A DNA stretch of 64,000 nucleotides from Beaufortia kweichowensis (taxonomy: Eukaryota; Chordata; Actinopteri; Cypriniformes; Gastromyzontidae), in contig CM032802.1 of assembly GCA_019155185.1 (NCBI GenBank), positions 10,206,501 to 10,270,500 on the forward strand. The letters run 5' to 3'. This document shows positions 1-14,000 of the stretch, piece by piece; positions within the stretch are counted from its first letter, which is position 1, and every line of letters starts with the position of its first letter. The translations under genes were made by a program, and so were the position numbers. The notes under the pieces are model-generated. The model did not search any database. It was not told the origin of the DNA and saw only the letters and a program-made list of their open reading frames with translations.

Positions 1-362
1 TTCGCAGTGTGACTCACAAGCAACCACCCTGTGTGTGGGTCTGTGTCGCCTGTTAGTGTGTTCTACCCAATTACAGTTTACATGAGAACAAAGCAGAGGT
101 TTTTTCTTGATGTAATGTTGGGTTACCTAGTGTTAGAATGTGCTGAAATAGCTTTGTTTGAAGTTTTCTCTCTCCCACATTGAATCACCCGAAATCTGTG
201 TAGTAACACCGTCAAAGTACAATGCAAATTCTGATGAGCGCTGCTAAAGATCTTCTTCACATTAAACATTTATGAAGTAGCTTTTGTGGCCTCTTTCATT
301 TTACAAGAAAGTTTTGTACTGAGTTGCACTTTTTGAGTGTTTGTTTGTATGTATCGTTTTAG

Positions 363-3300
363 GCGGTCAGTCTGATCAGGGTTATGACTCTCTGTCTAAA
401 GAGGAGGTGAGGTTAGGAGGAGGTGAGGAGCAAAACTCTTCCCCAGATGTGAAGGAGAAGGAAAGGAGCTCTTGTCTATGTGAGTACATGTATGAATAAC
501 ACTTATTTCTAAATATACAAACAGTCATACTACTTGTTTTGATAACTTATCATTTCAAAAATACTTTTCTTTTGCATTTTAAATTGAATTTTAAATGCAG
601 TGTGATAACATTTAGGTTTTACACATTTATTATTATTATTATTATTGTTATTGTTATTATTATTATTATTATTGTTATTTTTATTATTATTATCAAATAG
701 AAATCAGTGAGAGAACTAAACACCTCTTTGGTTCCACCTAGTGGTAAAATCTGAAACTGCACATAATTTAAACTGCTTTATGTTGATATAATCAAGCGTA
801 TCTTTATTCATATTGTATTCTTTGTAATGCCCATTTCAGTGTCTCAGACTGTACCCCCGAAAAAAGAAAACTCATTCCCCATGCTTGGAGTTTATCCATC
901 CGCAACCAACAGTAGTGTTTTTTCTGAAGTCCTTCCAAAAACCAAAAGGCCAAACTCTCTTGATATTTTTGGAGAAAGGTCTCTAAGACCCAGCACACTA
1001 GACTTAACCCCAGAAAACACGGTAGGCGAAAAAGAAGCAGTGGGTGGCGTCATGAGCCCACCTAAACTCGCTGTGGAGAGGACTGTTAGCTGCACGGTTG
1101 CCATGGAGAGGGAACATGTTGCCATGGAGAGGAGCATGAGCTGCAGCGGTGCTCTTGGGCGAGTGTTTAAGCGAACGGGGATTGAAGCAGGATTTGATCC
1201 TCTCTCTCTCATGGCCGCTGAGACACACGTCCCAAGCGAGGACGATAATGCAGACACCCCCACCGCCCGGCAAGACCTGGCTGAAGAGATTCATCACTAC
1301 ATGAACAACCTTAGTAGCCCGATAAGTCAGCGGTCTCTCAGCGGAGACCTAAAGGGTCGCCAGACTCCATCTCCACACAGTTCTCCACGCATATCAGCAG
1401 TGGCCAGCTCCCCCGTCACCTCTCAGCTCCAACCTCAACCACGAACCAGACTCTTCTCCTCGCCCTCTCTCCCTCAGGGCCGTGTCCGTCGGGTCAGAGA
1501 GCACCGCCCCAACTCCCTGGCTTCTCCATCTTCGCCGACCCCTTCCACTTCATCTTTCTCCATGGACTCTCTGCTCACCCCGACGCTGGACGTGTTCAAG
1601 AGCAGCTTCCTTTCTGCAGGGAAGGGCGTCGCTGAGAAAGCCAGTCGCCTGTATTCACGGCTTTCCCAAACCTCCATCGCACAGGTAAATATGACATCAT
1701 CCATGGAACCCGTGGTTTTTGTTTTTCATACATTTTTTTTAACCTCTGAATGTCCATTCCCTCCCACTAGGATTTGAACTCTGACCGGGTCAGCGTGTCC
1801 TCACTGGGGTCATGTGACCCTGAGTGCTCCTCTCTGATTGAGAGCGATTCTGGGGTGGACCCCGACAGGCTTTCTTCTCCCCAGCGGGATGGAGCTCAAC
1901 CCATCACACGGCCCAGGAGAAGCCCTTACAGGAGCAAAACCTGCATCGAGAGCCCATCCACACCGCCTCGACTCTTCAGCCAATCCTCCCTCACTGGTGT
2001 GTGATGTGTTCGCTACGGTTATACAATAAGAATTTCCTCCAAATGTCAGACACTCCTAGTCCTAGTTAGGTGTCCTAGTTTGGCAAGCGCTGCTGTTGCA
2101 GTGCTTATAGTGGAAAAAACCCATTGACTTAACAGTAAAAATGAGGTTGTCAGTTTTTTATGCTGTAAGCAAATTACTTTTACTTAAAAAAAATCTTTGT
2201 TCATTTGCATCCTACATAAATGAATCCAAACACTCCAGATAACAAAATTAAACAAAAAAACATCCATTTTGTATTGATTTGCCTGTGTTTAGGCAAATCT
2301 CTTAAATAAGATGTCCGAATAGACTACAAATAGAGACTCAGCGTGCTACAAAACTACCCACGAGGCTCTTTCATAAGTAACGAATGGTAAATTCCAGTCC
2401 TTGGTTAAGATTGCATTGAGAAAATGTAGTAGTATAAGAGACCTAAGGACAAAGGAATTCAATTTAAATACATATAACGGAGAAGTACTGATTGTAATTT
2501 ACAGTGCAAAGATTAAAGGAATAGTCCACCCAGAAATAGACCCCTTTGACTTGACCATAGTCATTTTTATTCCTACTATGGAAAGCATCCAATTTAATAG
2601 TTAAAGGGATAGTTCACCCAGAAAATAAAAAATCTTTTAGCATTTATTCAACCTCATGTCATTCCAAACCTCTATGACTTTCTTTCTTCTGCAGAACACA
2701 GCAAACATCCCTAATATATGCACAAAAAAACCCACTGAGACATTTCTCGAAATATCTTCGTTTGTGTTGCACAGAAGAATCATACACAGGTTTTGAATGA
2801 CATGATGGTGAATAAACGGTGACAGAAGTTTATTTATATATTATATTTTGACAGAATATATTATTTTTGGGTGAACTATCCCTTTAATTCCTGTAGCTCA
2901 GTTGTGTGAACAGTGTCGTGGGTTTGATTCTTGATTTATTCGAGGCATACATTTTAGTCCCTTTAGATAAAAGTGTCTACCAAAGCATAAATTTAATTAG
3001 CTTTTTCGTGACTGATTCTCTGGGTCGATGATTATTAATCATGTTTTAGCAATGGATATGGAGGGTTTTGAGAGGTTTGTGAGGCTGTTTATTGTTTCTG
3101 CTCCAGCAGCTGCAGAAATAAGCCATGAGACAGAGCTGTGTGTCTGGCCCTGCAGTAACAGGGTCTGAGAGAGGGAATCTTTAATCATGCGAGCAGGGTT
3201 GTGCTGAAGTGCTCCCCAATCACTCATACTCGCATACAAGCTCTTCTTCTGTACTCCTGTAGAGCCTCTCTCATCATTCAGCAGCCCATGAATTAGCATT

Positions 3301-5562
3301 CATAATCCCTGCCGGCAATCACCTTGAAATGTGACTTGTTTTTGGAGACGATTGGGCTCTTTAAATCTCTTCAAAGCTCATTTTGCTGCAGAGAGTAAGT
3401 TGCGTTTTGTGTTTTGTCCTTCAGGGTCATCTTTGATGTTAATGAAAGCTCTGCAGAGTCCAGATGCAAGTGCAGATTCAAACCTCGCTCTGTCTGTGCA
3501 GAACTATGCTATTGAAGTGAGTTTATTACACAATTCTGAACATTTTTCATTTTAATATTGCATATGTATGGTATAATACAATCACAAAATAAACCCTGAC
3601 AACATCTTGTATTGCAAAATAAACCCATTGATGAGCTGATTGTATGCTTCATTACATGGCAACTTGCAAAATATGTAAATAAATGGACATTTAAGTTGAA
3701 ATGATTTAACTATATGAGAAGCAAGAGAGTACTACAAAACACATGACATTGATTGTATAAGACCACAATTTACAATTGTCCTGTATTCCAGAAAGTCATA
3801 TAATACGTTTGAATATTTCTGTAGTTGTTTTCTGAAGCTGACTTTGTAATATCTGTCCAGGTACGCATGTCCAGTTGTTCACGCTGTAACACCTGTGAGT
3901 GTTTGGTGTATGATGAAGAGATAATGGCCGGTTGGACAGCTGACGACTCCAACCTCAACAGCACGTGTCCGTTTTGCGGCTGTACTTTTCTGCCGCTGCT
4001 TAATGTAGACATCAGAAACATGGGTGACCAAGAAAGGTACCTATCCACGGCAACCTTTAAAGATTAGCTGCACAAAAATAAATCAGCTTAGGCTTTTTGT
4101 ATATTTCACAATCTCTCACACTGTACTTTTTATTAATAGCCAAACAGATGCAGAAGAGGATGCTGAACAAGTACATGATGCCACAAGCAAACTATACAGC
4201 AATGGAATAAAAGACCCTGTAAGTTTCTTATAATGTATGTACATATGTGTACAATATCTGTGTGACTAGTATCACCAAACAAACCTCTGTTTTGCTGTTT
4301 CTGTGCTGCAGGATCTAGTTACCGTGCCGTATCTGAGTCCTCTTGTGCTTTGGAAAGAACTGGAGAGCTTGCTGGAGAACGAGGGCGATCAGGCCATCTC
4401 ATCCGCAGCTATTGTGGATCACCACCCCATCGTGTTCTGGAACCTGGTGTGGTTTTTCCGTAGGCTGGACCTACCCAGCAGCCTGCCAGGACTGTATCTG
4501 AGCTCCAAACACTATAACAGAGATGCTCAGGTATGCTGCTCAGGAAATCTTGCATGATGAATCTTTATATGTCACATCTTTTCATGACAATATTTATACA
4601 TTTTGCTACAGCCTCTGCAAAGCTGTGCATCAGAGGACAGTAAGAATGTCTTGGTCCAGATCCTGTGGGACAACCCTAGACTGCATCAGGACCCTATTCA
4701 GCCCTGCTACTTACTTTGGAAAACATATTGTAAGAAGTCTTACAATATCTTACAATATTACAAAGTCTTAAGTGCATACGTTTTGCGACAACTGACCAAA
4801 CAGGCAATCTTATGTAAATGATATTTAAAAAAATTAAATATATATTTTGGAATATTGTTCTTGTCTAGAAAATGTACGAACCACACAGAGCTCTTAGCAG
4901 CCACATTGCAGCCACATTGCGATGCTTGACACCATGTCCACCCCAGTGATATTCATTAGACATGCAATGGCAAGGTGCTGGCCAGCTACATGATCCGTGG
5001 TTTATTTTTAATAGGTGCAAATCCTTCAGTATCTGCTGCTCTGTGGGAAGAGGAGCAGACGGTGAGCCTAGAGCTGCTGCAGGGCATCGTGAGAAGCATC
5101 CAGAAGAACGATGTCTATCAGCCCATGAGTCAGATATTGCAGCTGCTGGGCACCAGATTGGGCTTCGTCAGACAACGGTATGAAATACAATATGTATATT
5201 GATATATCGAACTTATGCATATTTAATAAGAAGCACTCTCTGACTCGTATTTTAAATCATTTACTTTTTTAATATGCAGGAGCTTATATAGAGACATCCT
5301 GTTTCTGTCTCTGGTAGCTTTGGGCAAAAGTAGCATAAATATTGGTAAGAACTTTTATCAGTTCTGTAGTTATACAATACATTAGTATTATTCTTGAATA
5401 TAATACCATATTTTTATTCACACAGATGCATTTGACCGTGAATACAAAATGGCATACGACCGTTTGACCCCCAGCCAGGTGAAGATGACCCACAATTGTG
5501 ACCGACCACCCAGCGCTGGAGTCATGGAGTGCAGGAGAACCTTCGGGCTGCCTATCCTGTGA
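363..5562 (+). CDS. dennd4a: DENN domain-containing protein 4A, C-terminal part (gene enters from the left edge)
   Basis: Eleven exons join in frame: 363-479, 840-1684, 1771-1996, 3425-3516, 3861-4036, 4140-4218, 4312-4530, 4612-4729, 5015-5177, 5280-5344, 5426-5562 (stop TGA 5560-5562). They encode about 744 residues, the C-terminal part of a much longer protein whose DENN domains lie outside the window. DENND4 proteins are guanine exchange factors for Rab10. The second exon is a long Ser/Pro-rich, probably disordered linker. The 3861 exon carries a CxxC...CPFC zinc-binding pattern (CSRCNTC, then CPFCGC), followed by the conserved C-terminal helical region. The protein ends in RPPSAGVMECRRTFGLPIL, closely like human DENND4A as I remember it. 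Paralogues 4B and 4C share this region; the adjacent slc24a1 and ints14 decide for 4A, since these genes are neighbours on human chromosome 15. All splice phases agree, so the model is firm apart from the missing 5' part. Confidence 0.9.
627..693. repeat. (ATT)n microsatellite
   Basis: An imperfect run of TTA/ATT triplets interrupted by GTT, within an intron of dennd4a. It is probably length-variable and has no coding meaning. Confidence 0.9.
2513..2600 (+). mobile_element. Partial copy of a TTAA-flanked MITE
   Basis: The segment begins TTAAAGGAATAGTCCACCCAG, a diverged version of the terminal repeat of the full copy that starts at 2601. It breaks off where that copy begins, which suggests a tandem or nested insertion in a dennd4a intron. 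Confidence 0.55.
2601..2887 (+). mobile_element. Non-autonomous DNA transposon (MITE) with TTAA ends
   Basis: The left end reads TTAAAGGGATAGTTCACCC and the right end GGGTGAACTATCCCTTTAA, a perfect inverted repeat of 19 bases bounded by TTAA. The interior carries the 'CCTCATGTCATTCCAAACCT' stretch, which is also found in a second copy at 49462-49744. TTAA target duplications are the hallmark of piggyBac-type transposition; the superfamily assignment is inference. The element encodes no protein and lies in a dennd4a intron. Confidence 0.85.
2888..2995 (+). mobile_element. Degenerate tRNA-derived SINE (HAmo-like)
   Basis: A tRNA-like head is visible: an A-box-like TAGCTCAGTTG and a B-box-like GGGTTTGATTC. 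A tail then resembles the common cyprinid SINE 3' end ('TTTAGATAAAAGTGTCTACCAAAGCATAAAT'-type, split here by divergence). The spacing is shortened compared with an intact element. It abuts the TTAA end of the MITE at 2601-2887. Confidence 0.65.
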
Positions 5563-7260
5563 TTTCACGTCTCGTTTTTAATCTTGTCCTCACATCCATA
5601 ACACAAAGTCATCCCAGCCAAAGAAGGAACACACTTTCATTCATGTGATCCTGAACTTTTGTTGTAACCCAAGCTACCTCTGGTTCTCATGAGGGCACTT
5701 TTGAGACGTGGAGAAGACGGTTCCTGGCTGTTTTGGCATGGGTCTAGTATGTTCTCTGTACATTTTCTGTGAATGCACCACTTTATCACCTCCGATCATA
5801 TGCATTTTCTCTGCTCTTCCATCTGTCTCGAACCCCTCTCATATGTAGGTTTTGGGCCACATTTAGATCCTCTATCGCCACTCAGGTAAACTTGAGATCT
5901 GAGGTCATTGTAGGTTAGGAGCAATAGCATTGTGCTCAGGTCATTCTGTGAATCTTGGAGTGGATTTGGGACCAGTAGCTGTAGAACAATCAAACCGCAG
6001 TCACATTTAATACACAAAGTATAGAAGCACAATGAACAACCCACTACACACAATCAACTGGCATCTATGGGCACTTGTATAGACTTTTGTGTATATATGT
6101 CTATTATGATTTTGAATATTTGTATGATACAGTTATATTTTAAGACTGGAATTTGTTATAATCGACGTGTCTCTGTTTGTAAAGAATATGCTGTTGTTGT
6201 GTGTACAGGTTTCACTCGAGTGCTGTTTGATGTTGTGGTCCTGGAGACCGGTTGTGTTTGACTGTCAGTGACAATGTGGTTTTAACTCCTGAGGTACAGA
6301 ACTGGACCAAATAATATTCATTTATGAATTGTAAGGACGTTTACATAGCGAGATATGTTTTATGGGATTTTGAGGTGAGAAATGCCTTATCTTGGGGCGG
6401 ACAAATCATGTAAAAACATTATAGAGACGAAGTATAACAGGGTATAAAAAGTAATGAAATATAACAAGTATGAGATAAAGAGTACAAATGGACAAATTTT
6501 TACGAGTCTGCATTTTACTTCCAATTATAGTACTGTTACATAAATAATCATTTTTCCCATTTTTTTTAACATTTGGTTTATATTGTACACTAATGCATAA
6601 GTTCCCATTGTCATGGTACGAATAATATGAAGCCTTTGAGCGTACAGGCACTTATTTTACTCTAATCTCTGAACTTTACATGCTGTTTTTGAATACTTTT
6701 CCTTAACATTAATTAAAGACGCACTTTAAGTTTGGTTGGTTGGTAGGAGGATTTCTGAATTACAATGCTCGTGACAAATGCAGTTTACCATCATGGATTA
6801 AAAAAATGATATACAGTATGTAACACATTACACATTAATGCATTGTTGTTAGTGCCCTGAGTGAGAACAACAGATAATACTGCCCCAAACATTTTCAATA
6901 AAAAAAACTACAAAGACTTTTATTTTTAGTGACCTGATGCTGTGTAAAACTCCACATTTACTACAAATATATAGCTAAGACTGCTATTAATGCTGAAACT
7001 GTTTTTCTATCACCTGCTTTTTAAGATCACTTGCCATTGTAGTGAAAAACTGATCTATTTCATGGTAAGCCAATCTACAGTAGAAGCAGTTTTTGTGTAA
7101 GATGATTCGTTGTTTGTTTGTTTGTTTTTTAATGTGCTTTACATATCACTCCTTTTGTTACCTCTATTTATATTTGTATATATCATTTTGTCAGATCTGA
7201 GCCAGATCTATAAAAATGTTCAGAAATGTAAATAAACATACAGTACTCAAACTGGCTCCA
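5563..7260 (+). other. Probable 3' UTR of dennd4a
   Basis: AT-rich sequence without coding potential follows the dennd4a stop. An AATAAA signal at 7230-7235 is a plausible polyadenylation site, so the terminal exon would be about 1.8 kb. From about 7260 to the slc24a1 stop at 8039 there are no open frames of note; part of this should be the slc24a1 3' UTR on the opposite strand. Confidence 0.55.
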
Positions 7261-8038
7261 GTATGTTTGTAACCGTGAAAAGAGAACAACACGTGTCGCA
7301 TTTAAAATCCCATTTAATTTTGCGCTGAAACAAGTGAATATTTACAATGAGCTTTTAAGAGACAATACAATAATTGACACTGAACAACACTGAAGAGACA
7401 CATCGTATTTTGTGTATATTACAATTAGTAATAATTCATCATTTGTTATATATAATTCTACTTTTATGTTAATCATATTTTACAGCACAATATCTGCATT
7501 TCTGTAACGGTTTTCCTTGTTACAAAAATAATACCATTGCAGAATGGGATTAAAATACATAATTTACAGTAAAATCACAATTTCTCCCAATTTAGTGAAT
7601 TCTGTGTACACTTATAAATCCACAATATAAACCACAATATAAAATAAAAACAATTTGTTGCCATATGCACATGTTATTCATGGATAAAATTAAAGGGATA
7701 TTACACATATTCACTTAATAAAAATCAACATTCAGACCAACTGCATTACTGTAGCATTAAACTGGAAATAGGTGATACAGGTCATATTGTTTGCCCTTTG
7801 TTTTGTGTTAATGCTGTGATTTTGCACATATGTATTAGTGTATATAATTTTGGTATAAACACAAAAAACTAAATTGTTACATTGCATCAAGTTTTTCACA
7901 GATAATTAACTTAGAATGTGAGTAAAATTGTTTCCCATAGTTTCGGGGACGCTTTGAAAACCATCCATGTAAAGTTACAGTTCCAAACATTTGAGCTAGT
8001 AATGTGTGACAAGCAACGTGTGTGAAAACCACACCTGC

Positions 8039-11000
8039 TCAGATGGACACGGGACACACAATGATTCGATCTTCCAGCATTACACTAAGAACCAGGAACA
8101 CAAAGTAAAGGATGAACATGGTGAATCCCAACACTTTATTCATCCTCCACTTACAGGCAGCGATGGAAATAATGACGAAAAGGAGCATGAGGAAGAGAAG
8201 CACGATGGCACAAAAGAGACCGTTACTGCTCACTGGCACCGGGGCAAATGAATGACTGAACGAGAACATCAGCCAGGGCACCGGCAACCTGCAAGATACG
8301 GTAAGGTACGAAAACGTTATGAATACAATTGGAATATGTTTCTGCTATATCACAGTTGTTGTTTTGATCAGCTCACCCCATAGTAATGTCAAATATGTTG
8401 CTGCCTACAGAGCTGGAGACCGCCATGTCTCCTAAGCCCTTTCGAGCCACGATCACGCTGGTGATTAGATCAGGAATGGATGTTCCTGCTGCCAGAATGG
8501 TAAGACCCATGATCTCCTCTGAAATGCCAATGGTCTCACCCACCTAAAACAGAAAATCAAATGAGAATGATTCACTGCAATTTCACTGATAAATGACTTT
8601 TAAAAACAATCAGAACTGCAGTGGCCCAAAATTTATTTGGACACTCAAATTATTTTTGTTGATTTATGGAGTCATCACCTAAAAGGTTTACCACTATATT
8701 TTGCCTTTATTTTTTTAGTTTGGCTCAAGTATTCAAATATTTTTTGGGGCCACTGTATTAACAAATGGTTTCTGTACTGACCTGATGTGCCCACCACACC
8801 ATAAGGTAAGAAAATATAGCAATCCATACTATTGAGCCTAAGAACGTTATGACAAAGAACTTCTTGGATGCCTGTAAAGCAAAATCAAGAATAAGATTAA
8901 ATTGCTATTAGTGGAAAAAAACAAATGCTAATCCTGTAAATGTTAAGATGTTACGTTGGGTTCTCACAGGGTTTCTGACGTCTGGAACTGTGAGCCACAA
9001 TGGGAAGACAATGGGCAACAGAAACAAATATGTGGCCTGTTTGCGTCTAGTGTCTGGCCATTCTAAGGACAGAGGTTCATCACTGTCCCCTTCTTCCTCA
9101 TCTTCATCATCACTGTCCTCATCACTGTCTTCATCACTGTCATCTTCCTCACTGCTGTCAGAGCCGCCGTCTGAACCTCCTGGATTGTCTGATCCACCTC
9201 CTGCTGCAGTGTCCCCTTCCTTTCAAATGAAAAAAACAAAGCCAAAACGAAAGAGAAAAAGTAAAATTCTGTCAGCATGGCTAACATATTGTTTTGCACA
9301 ACGCTTTTACACCCTACGGATTCATACACAAATTTGACAGTGAGTAAAATGACATTTTTTGGGTTACCGGTTTTGTAAATAAGAAGCACATACTATGTTT
9401 AACAGATCATCTCTGTCAGCTTCACAGCACGTTAAAGATCCCATAAGTTTATTAAAAGCATACAAGTGTCTCAGATCTTCTTCTTGCAAACGACTTTTAA
9501 GATGCAGGAACGTCCCCACCTTTTGTGTCTCTGTCTTCTGATTGGCCTCTCCATCCTTGGCTGCAGGACTTGCGTCCTCCGAATCCTTAGACTGGTCTGT
9601 CTGATCACCGACTGAGATGTTTAAAAAAAATAAAATCACATTAAGATTGCAAAAACATGTAGCAACAATGTCCTACGTGCTCCTCTCAGATGTGGAGTGA
9701 AGATGTATTCAACAGGAGTAAGGAATGATTGTGGCACAATAAAATCCTCACTGATTCCATCTCATACTTAATTCATGAGATGGAGCTTGGTCATTATGTC
9801 AGCTAATGTGTAAAGCAGCTCTCGAGTAGAAACAAAAGGTGGAAACGTGGAATGCAGGATTCTGTGCAGAGGGCAAAATGGGCCAAACTCTTGGCAGCGT
9901 GCCCTCTCTTTGTACCTTTCATCCAACACACAGCTGGTAGTACAGCGCTTGTGGAAATGCGACATTAATAACCATTATAAATATGCAACAGAGCTCATCT
10001 GTGAGGTCGAACAATGCACTGACCTGTCTACAAAGCTCTGCGCAATCATAATAAAACAGACTAATATTATAAAATCTCACCTTCACCAGATTTTTCCTTC
10101 TTTTTGTTCTCTACTTTCCCCCGGGCCATGTTGTTCAAAATCTGAGCCTTGTCTTTAAATTTCACTGCAAACCAGGAAAGGAAGAATAGAGCTGTGATAG
10201 ATTTTCTTGAATGTTGACTTGACTGTCAACAAATTACAAATGCCCTGAGTTTCACAGACGTGACACGATGTGTTGTCCTCACATTTCACAGGCTACTACA
10301 ACAAAGCAATCACATCACAAGAACCACATCACATACACTAAGCCCCTTACCTTTACTTTCCAAAGAGCTTCTAGCTTTTGCACCTCCATTAAACACTGAC
10401 TCTAATGAGTAAAAGTAGATTCATTTACAATAAATACTATGGTGAGTGTGTCACACAACTTTTGTAAACCTTTTTTAAAATCACATATCTGCACTGTGAC
10501 TAGCTTCAATTTTAAAATAAGCCTACAAATAGGCTTCGTAACCCAATAATCTTACCAAGGTTTTAATCTCTTAAAAATAAAGGCGCTGGAAGTTTCTGCT
10601 CAGCGATGCCACAGCTGAACCCTTTTTGTTGCTTAAGAAAAAAAAGTCTAAAGTTCTTAACGGAACCATTTATTTCCTATCTTTGTATTGTCTAAAGAAA
10701 CTTTTTCCACTACCAAGGAACCTTCTGTGGAACAGAAAGGTTTTACGAATGTTCTTCATTTTCACCATACAGCTGAAAATGGTTCTTCTCTGGCATCATT
10801 TAGCACCTATAATTTTTAAACAGTGTATTTACAGATTTATTGCATTACGGTATGTTATGGTAATGACAATTAATGTGAGGAAACTGTGCTTAATTGTCAA
10901 CTGAAAATGTCACAATGAAAAAATAAATTTTTTAAGGTGAAATATAAATTTTTAAAAAATAGTTAAGAGACATTTCTTCATCAAAAATATTAACATGATA

Positions 11001-14000
11001 AATACTGAGTATATCAAAATGATGTGTATTAAATTTATTAGCCCATATGTTATGAATGAATAGCACAAATGAAAATAAAAGTCTTATTTTCTTTACAGAA
11101 TACAGTCTGTAATTATAATAACAGGCATGAGCTGCAGGAGACTGGATCTGATTCAGCCTTTATAAGCTCAGTCAAAAGCTGCTTAATCAGATGGAGCAGC
11201 ACAGTGCTGAGAGGTTGTGTTTGGACTCTGAGAGCACAGGTGCTGCTCGACTGAAGGTCATGAGCCACTGGAGACCCTGACCAACCCCACCAATCAAACC
11301 AGAGACCTCTGCTTTATGTTATGATGCATGATGGCCAACACAAAAACATTGCATCATAACTGTACAGTGTCAATACACCTTCTAAACACAGTATAATGTG
11401 TACATTTTTTAATAGTATTTTTATCACACATTTCTATAATGTCTAAAGTAATCCGTAATGTAATCTTAAATGTAGTCTGTGTGTTTTTTTGCACATTATC
11501 AAATTAAAGTCCTTATTTGCAGAGTGACATAAACATTGATGTGACATGACAAAAAATCATAGAGCCATTGCTTTAAGCTCATTCCTCCTCTCACTTCTAT
11601 GAATCACCCTCCACTCCACAGACTGAGAAAGAGCTATTTATCTTCTTAGTATCAATCTGGACTTAGTACTGTCATTATATAGAACACACTTTGCTAATCC
11701 ATTTGTACCTGGAGAAGGACAAAGGGACTCTTCTATTACACTTCTTTCAGCATTTAAGGCAATAGATTTGATTAGAGTTTTGATCTTTATACAATTTGTC
11801 ACCAACACAGTCTGTGTGGAAAATGTATAACATTAAAAACAGGACCTGTAAAATCTGAAACATCCTTTTATTTTAATAGACCTTGGTAAGGGTAGATGCC
11901 ATTTTGTAACTTTAATGTATATGAAAATGAGTCTATGAGGATTGACATATGGTTTGTTCTAATATCTAGTGAGCTGCGTACAAAGGCAACAATTTTAGGG
12001 CATCATGGCTAAGCTCCTCTTACAGGGTTGCCAGATCTGTGTAACAAAACCAGCCCAATGGCCAATTAAAACTAGCCCAAAACTAACCTTAACGACCCTA
12101 GCCCGAATACAAAAACTTGAAATATGTCAATCCTATACCTAAATAGCATACAAATTTTACAGTCGCTGTTATTCATAACACACAATTTCTTATTTAAAAT
12201 CACAGTCTGTTTTTATAAATAACTTCACCTTAAGAATGACTGTGATTTTAAAGAACAAAATCCTTCCACCTTTAACCCGTGGAAATAAAAACAACCCATG
12301 GCAAGACTTTAAAAGTAGATAAATTCCACGGAAAACTGCAGACTTGACAACCCTGTCATAATATTATGGCTATTCCAAAAGGTAGATAAGTTAATTGGTT
12401 CTTTAATTATGCTGCCTCTTGATATTTGTAGTCTATAGTTTTATTATATTAAGATATAATTTTTAATACATGCACAACATTGCATACAATTGCGAAGAAC
12501 AATCCCACAATGCACTTCAATTAGGTATATCGAGCATTTCAAATCAGTAACGTTCACTTGAAAACTGATTTGTAATCTGCTCATACTATAGCTACGTGAC
12601 CACAAACATCAAAACCACCAGATTGGATATTTGGAATGCTTCATGCTATGTTTGACTAATGAGTTGTCACTATGAGGAACAGACACAGAAGTGCTCTTAC
12701 CCTCTCCTAGAGGATCTAGTGTGTGAATCATGAGCTGAAAGATGGTGTTCCTCATGGTGCTGTTGTGTAGAGAAGCAGAACTGCCCCCACGCTGCAGTGT
12801 GGGCTTTAGCTACACAAGAGGAGATGCATACTATGACAAGTGTTCATGCTAAATAATGTAATAAACATTTGCATATGGAGGAGTGATAGGACTTAAAAAT
12901 AAATCATATATTGTGTTAAATTACTCATATCCCACATTAATATGCCAAGACAACAGTAAATAACTAATTATAGGTTGATTTTCCAATAATAATATTACTA
13001 CTTGGATAGAAAACATTGTTTTGTATGTCTGGGAACCCTGGCGCAACCAATGTCCCATAATGTCCAATTAAAATCTGGTTGGGTGAACATTTCTAATCTA
13101 GCCCCATTGAAATTTGTTGTGTATTTATTTTGGAATACCTTTAATCGATTCTTGTCTTCTGTTTCAGGCGGCCTATTTTCTTCACCTGAGGTCCCATTAT
13201 CCTGTGTGCAACAAGAATGATTACAGATTACAGAAACTGATTTGACATTTGAGTGTCTTCTGGCTGAGTTTTATTTCTTTTTTACTGATTGAAGATTAAA
13301 CGAGTGTACTATTGAGGATGACTCATTTACCTCACTTCACATGTAAGTACTGCATGTATGGTTATAGATTGTTATTCTATTGCATTTGATATTTGCACAT
13401 TGCAAAATAAGCAAAAAATCATTATCAAAGTATCATATTCTGTGTTCACAGTATCTGTTGTAAAAGCTGCACTTGGTGATCATCTGTAATAAATTCAATC
13501 CAGTTGGTTTAGTTTGACTGTGATCTAGGTCCTGTGGGTCTAGTAAGCCTTCTTACGCTGCATAAGCTTCAATCACACTTATCAGGTTTAAACACTTTAT
13601 ATGTTACACAGTTTGTACATCACAGCAGACCCTCAACGGATTAGGTGAACATCTTTGTTTCAGAGAATCCCTGAGTGTCAACAGTTTAAATCACAAGAGA
13701 AGTCAAATATTGATTTCATGTTTCACTATCAACACATTTACAATAATTCTAATGTTTTGTGTAACCAGAGATATTATGGCAGATAATTGTGAGAAACTGT
13801 AAAAATTACCACCTAATTTTTTTTATTATGTGACTGGACAGTTTCACAAACACAGATGAAGCTGTGACTGTGAGCCAAACGCACCTGCTCGAAATATCTC
13901 ACTTATTACAAGACAACTCATTAACAATGTCTGGCCCCTGCAGACACAAGAGATCCTTTTCATTTCTGTTTATCAAAGGAAAACGCAAACACATGCGTAT

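Noticed and set aside
1..362. Search for a further dennd4a exon at the left edge
   Set aside because: No acceptor-donor pair with an in-frame conserved segment is visible; this appears to be intron.
1482..1704. Frames on both strands overlapping the long dennd4a exon
   Set aside because: They are shadows of the Ser/Pro-rich coding frame, which alone joins neighbouring exons in phase.
2888..2960. A possible tRNA gene
   Set aside because: A- and B-box-like sequences are present, but the arms do not pair into a cloverleaf and a SINE tail follows, so it is a SINE.
9061..9200. Ser-rich plus-strand frame opposite the slc24a1 acidic exon
   Set aside because: The repetitive CATCACTGTC pattern is the complement of the Asp/Glu/Ser codons of NCKX1.
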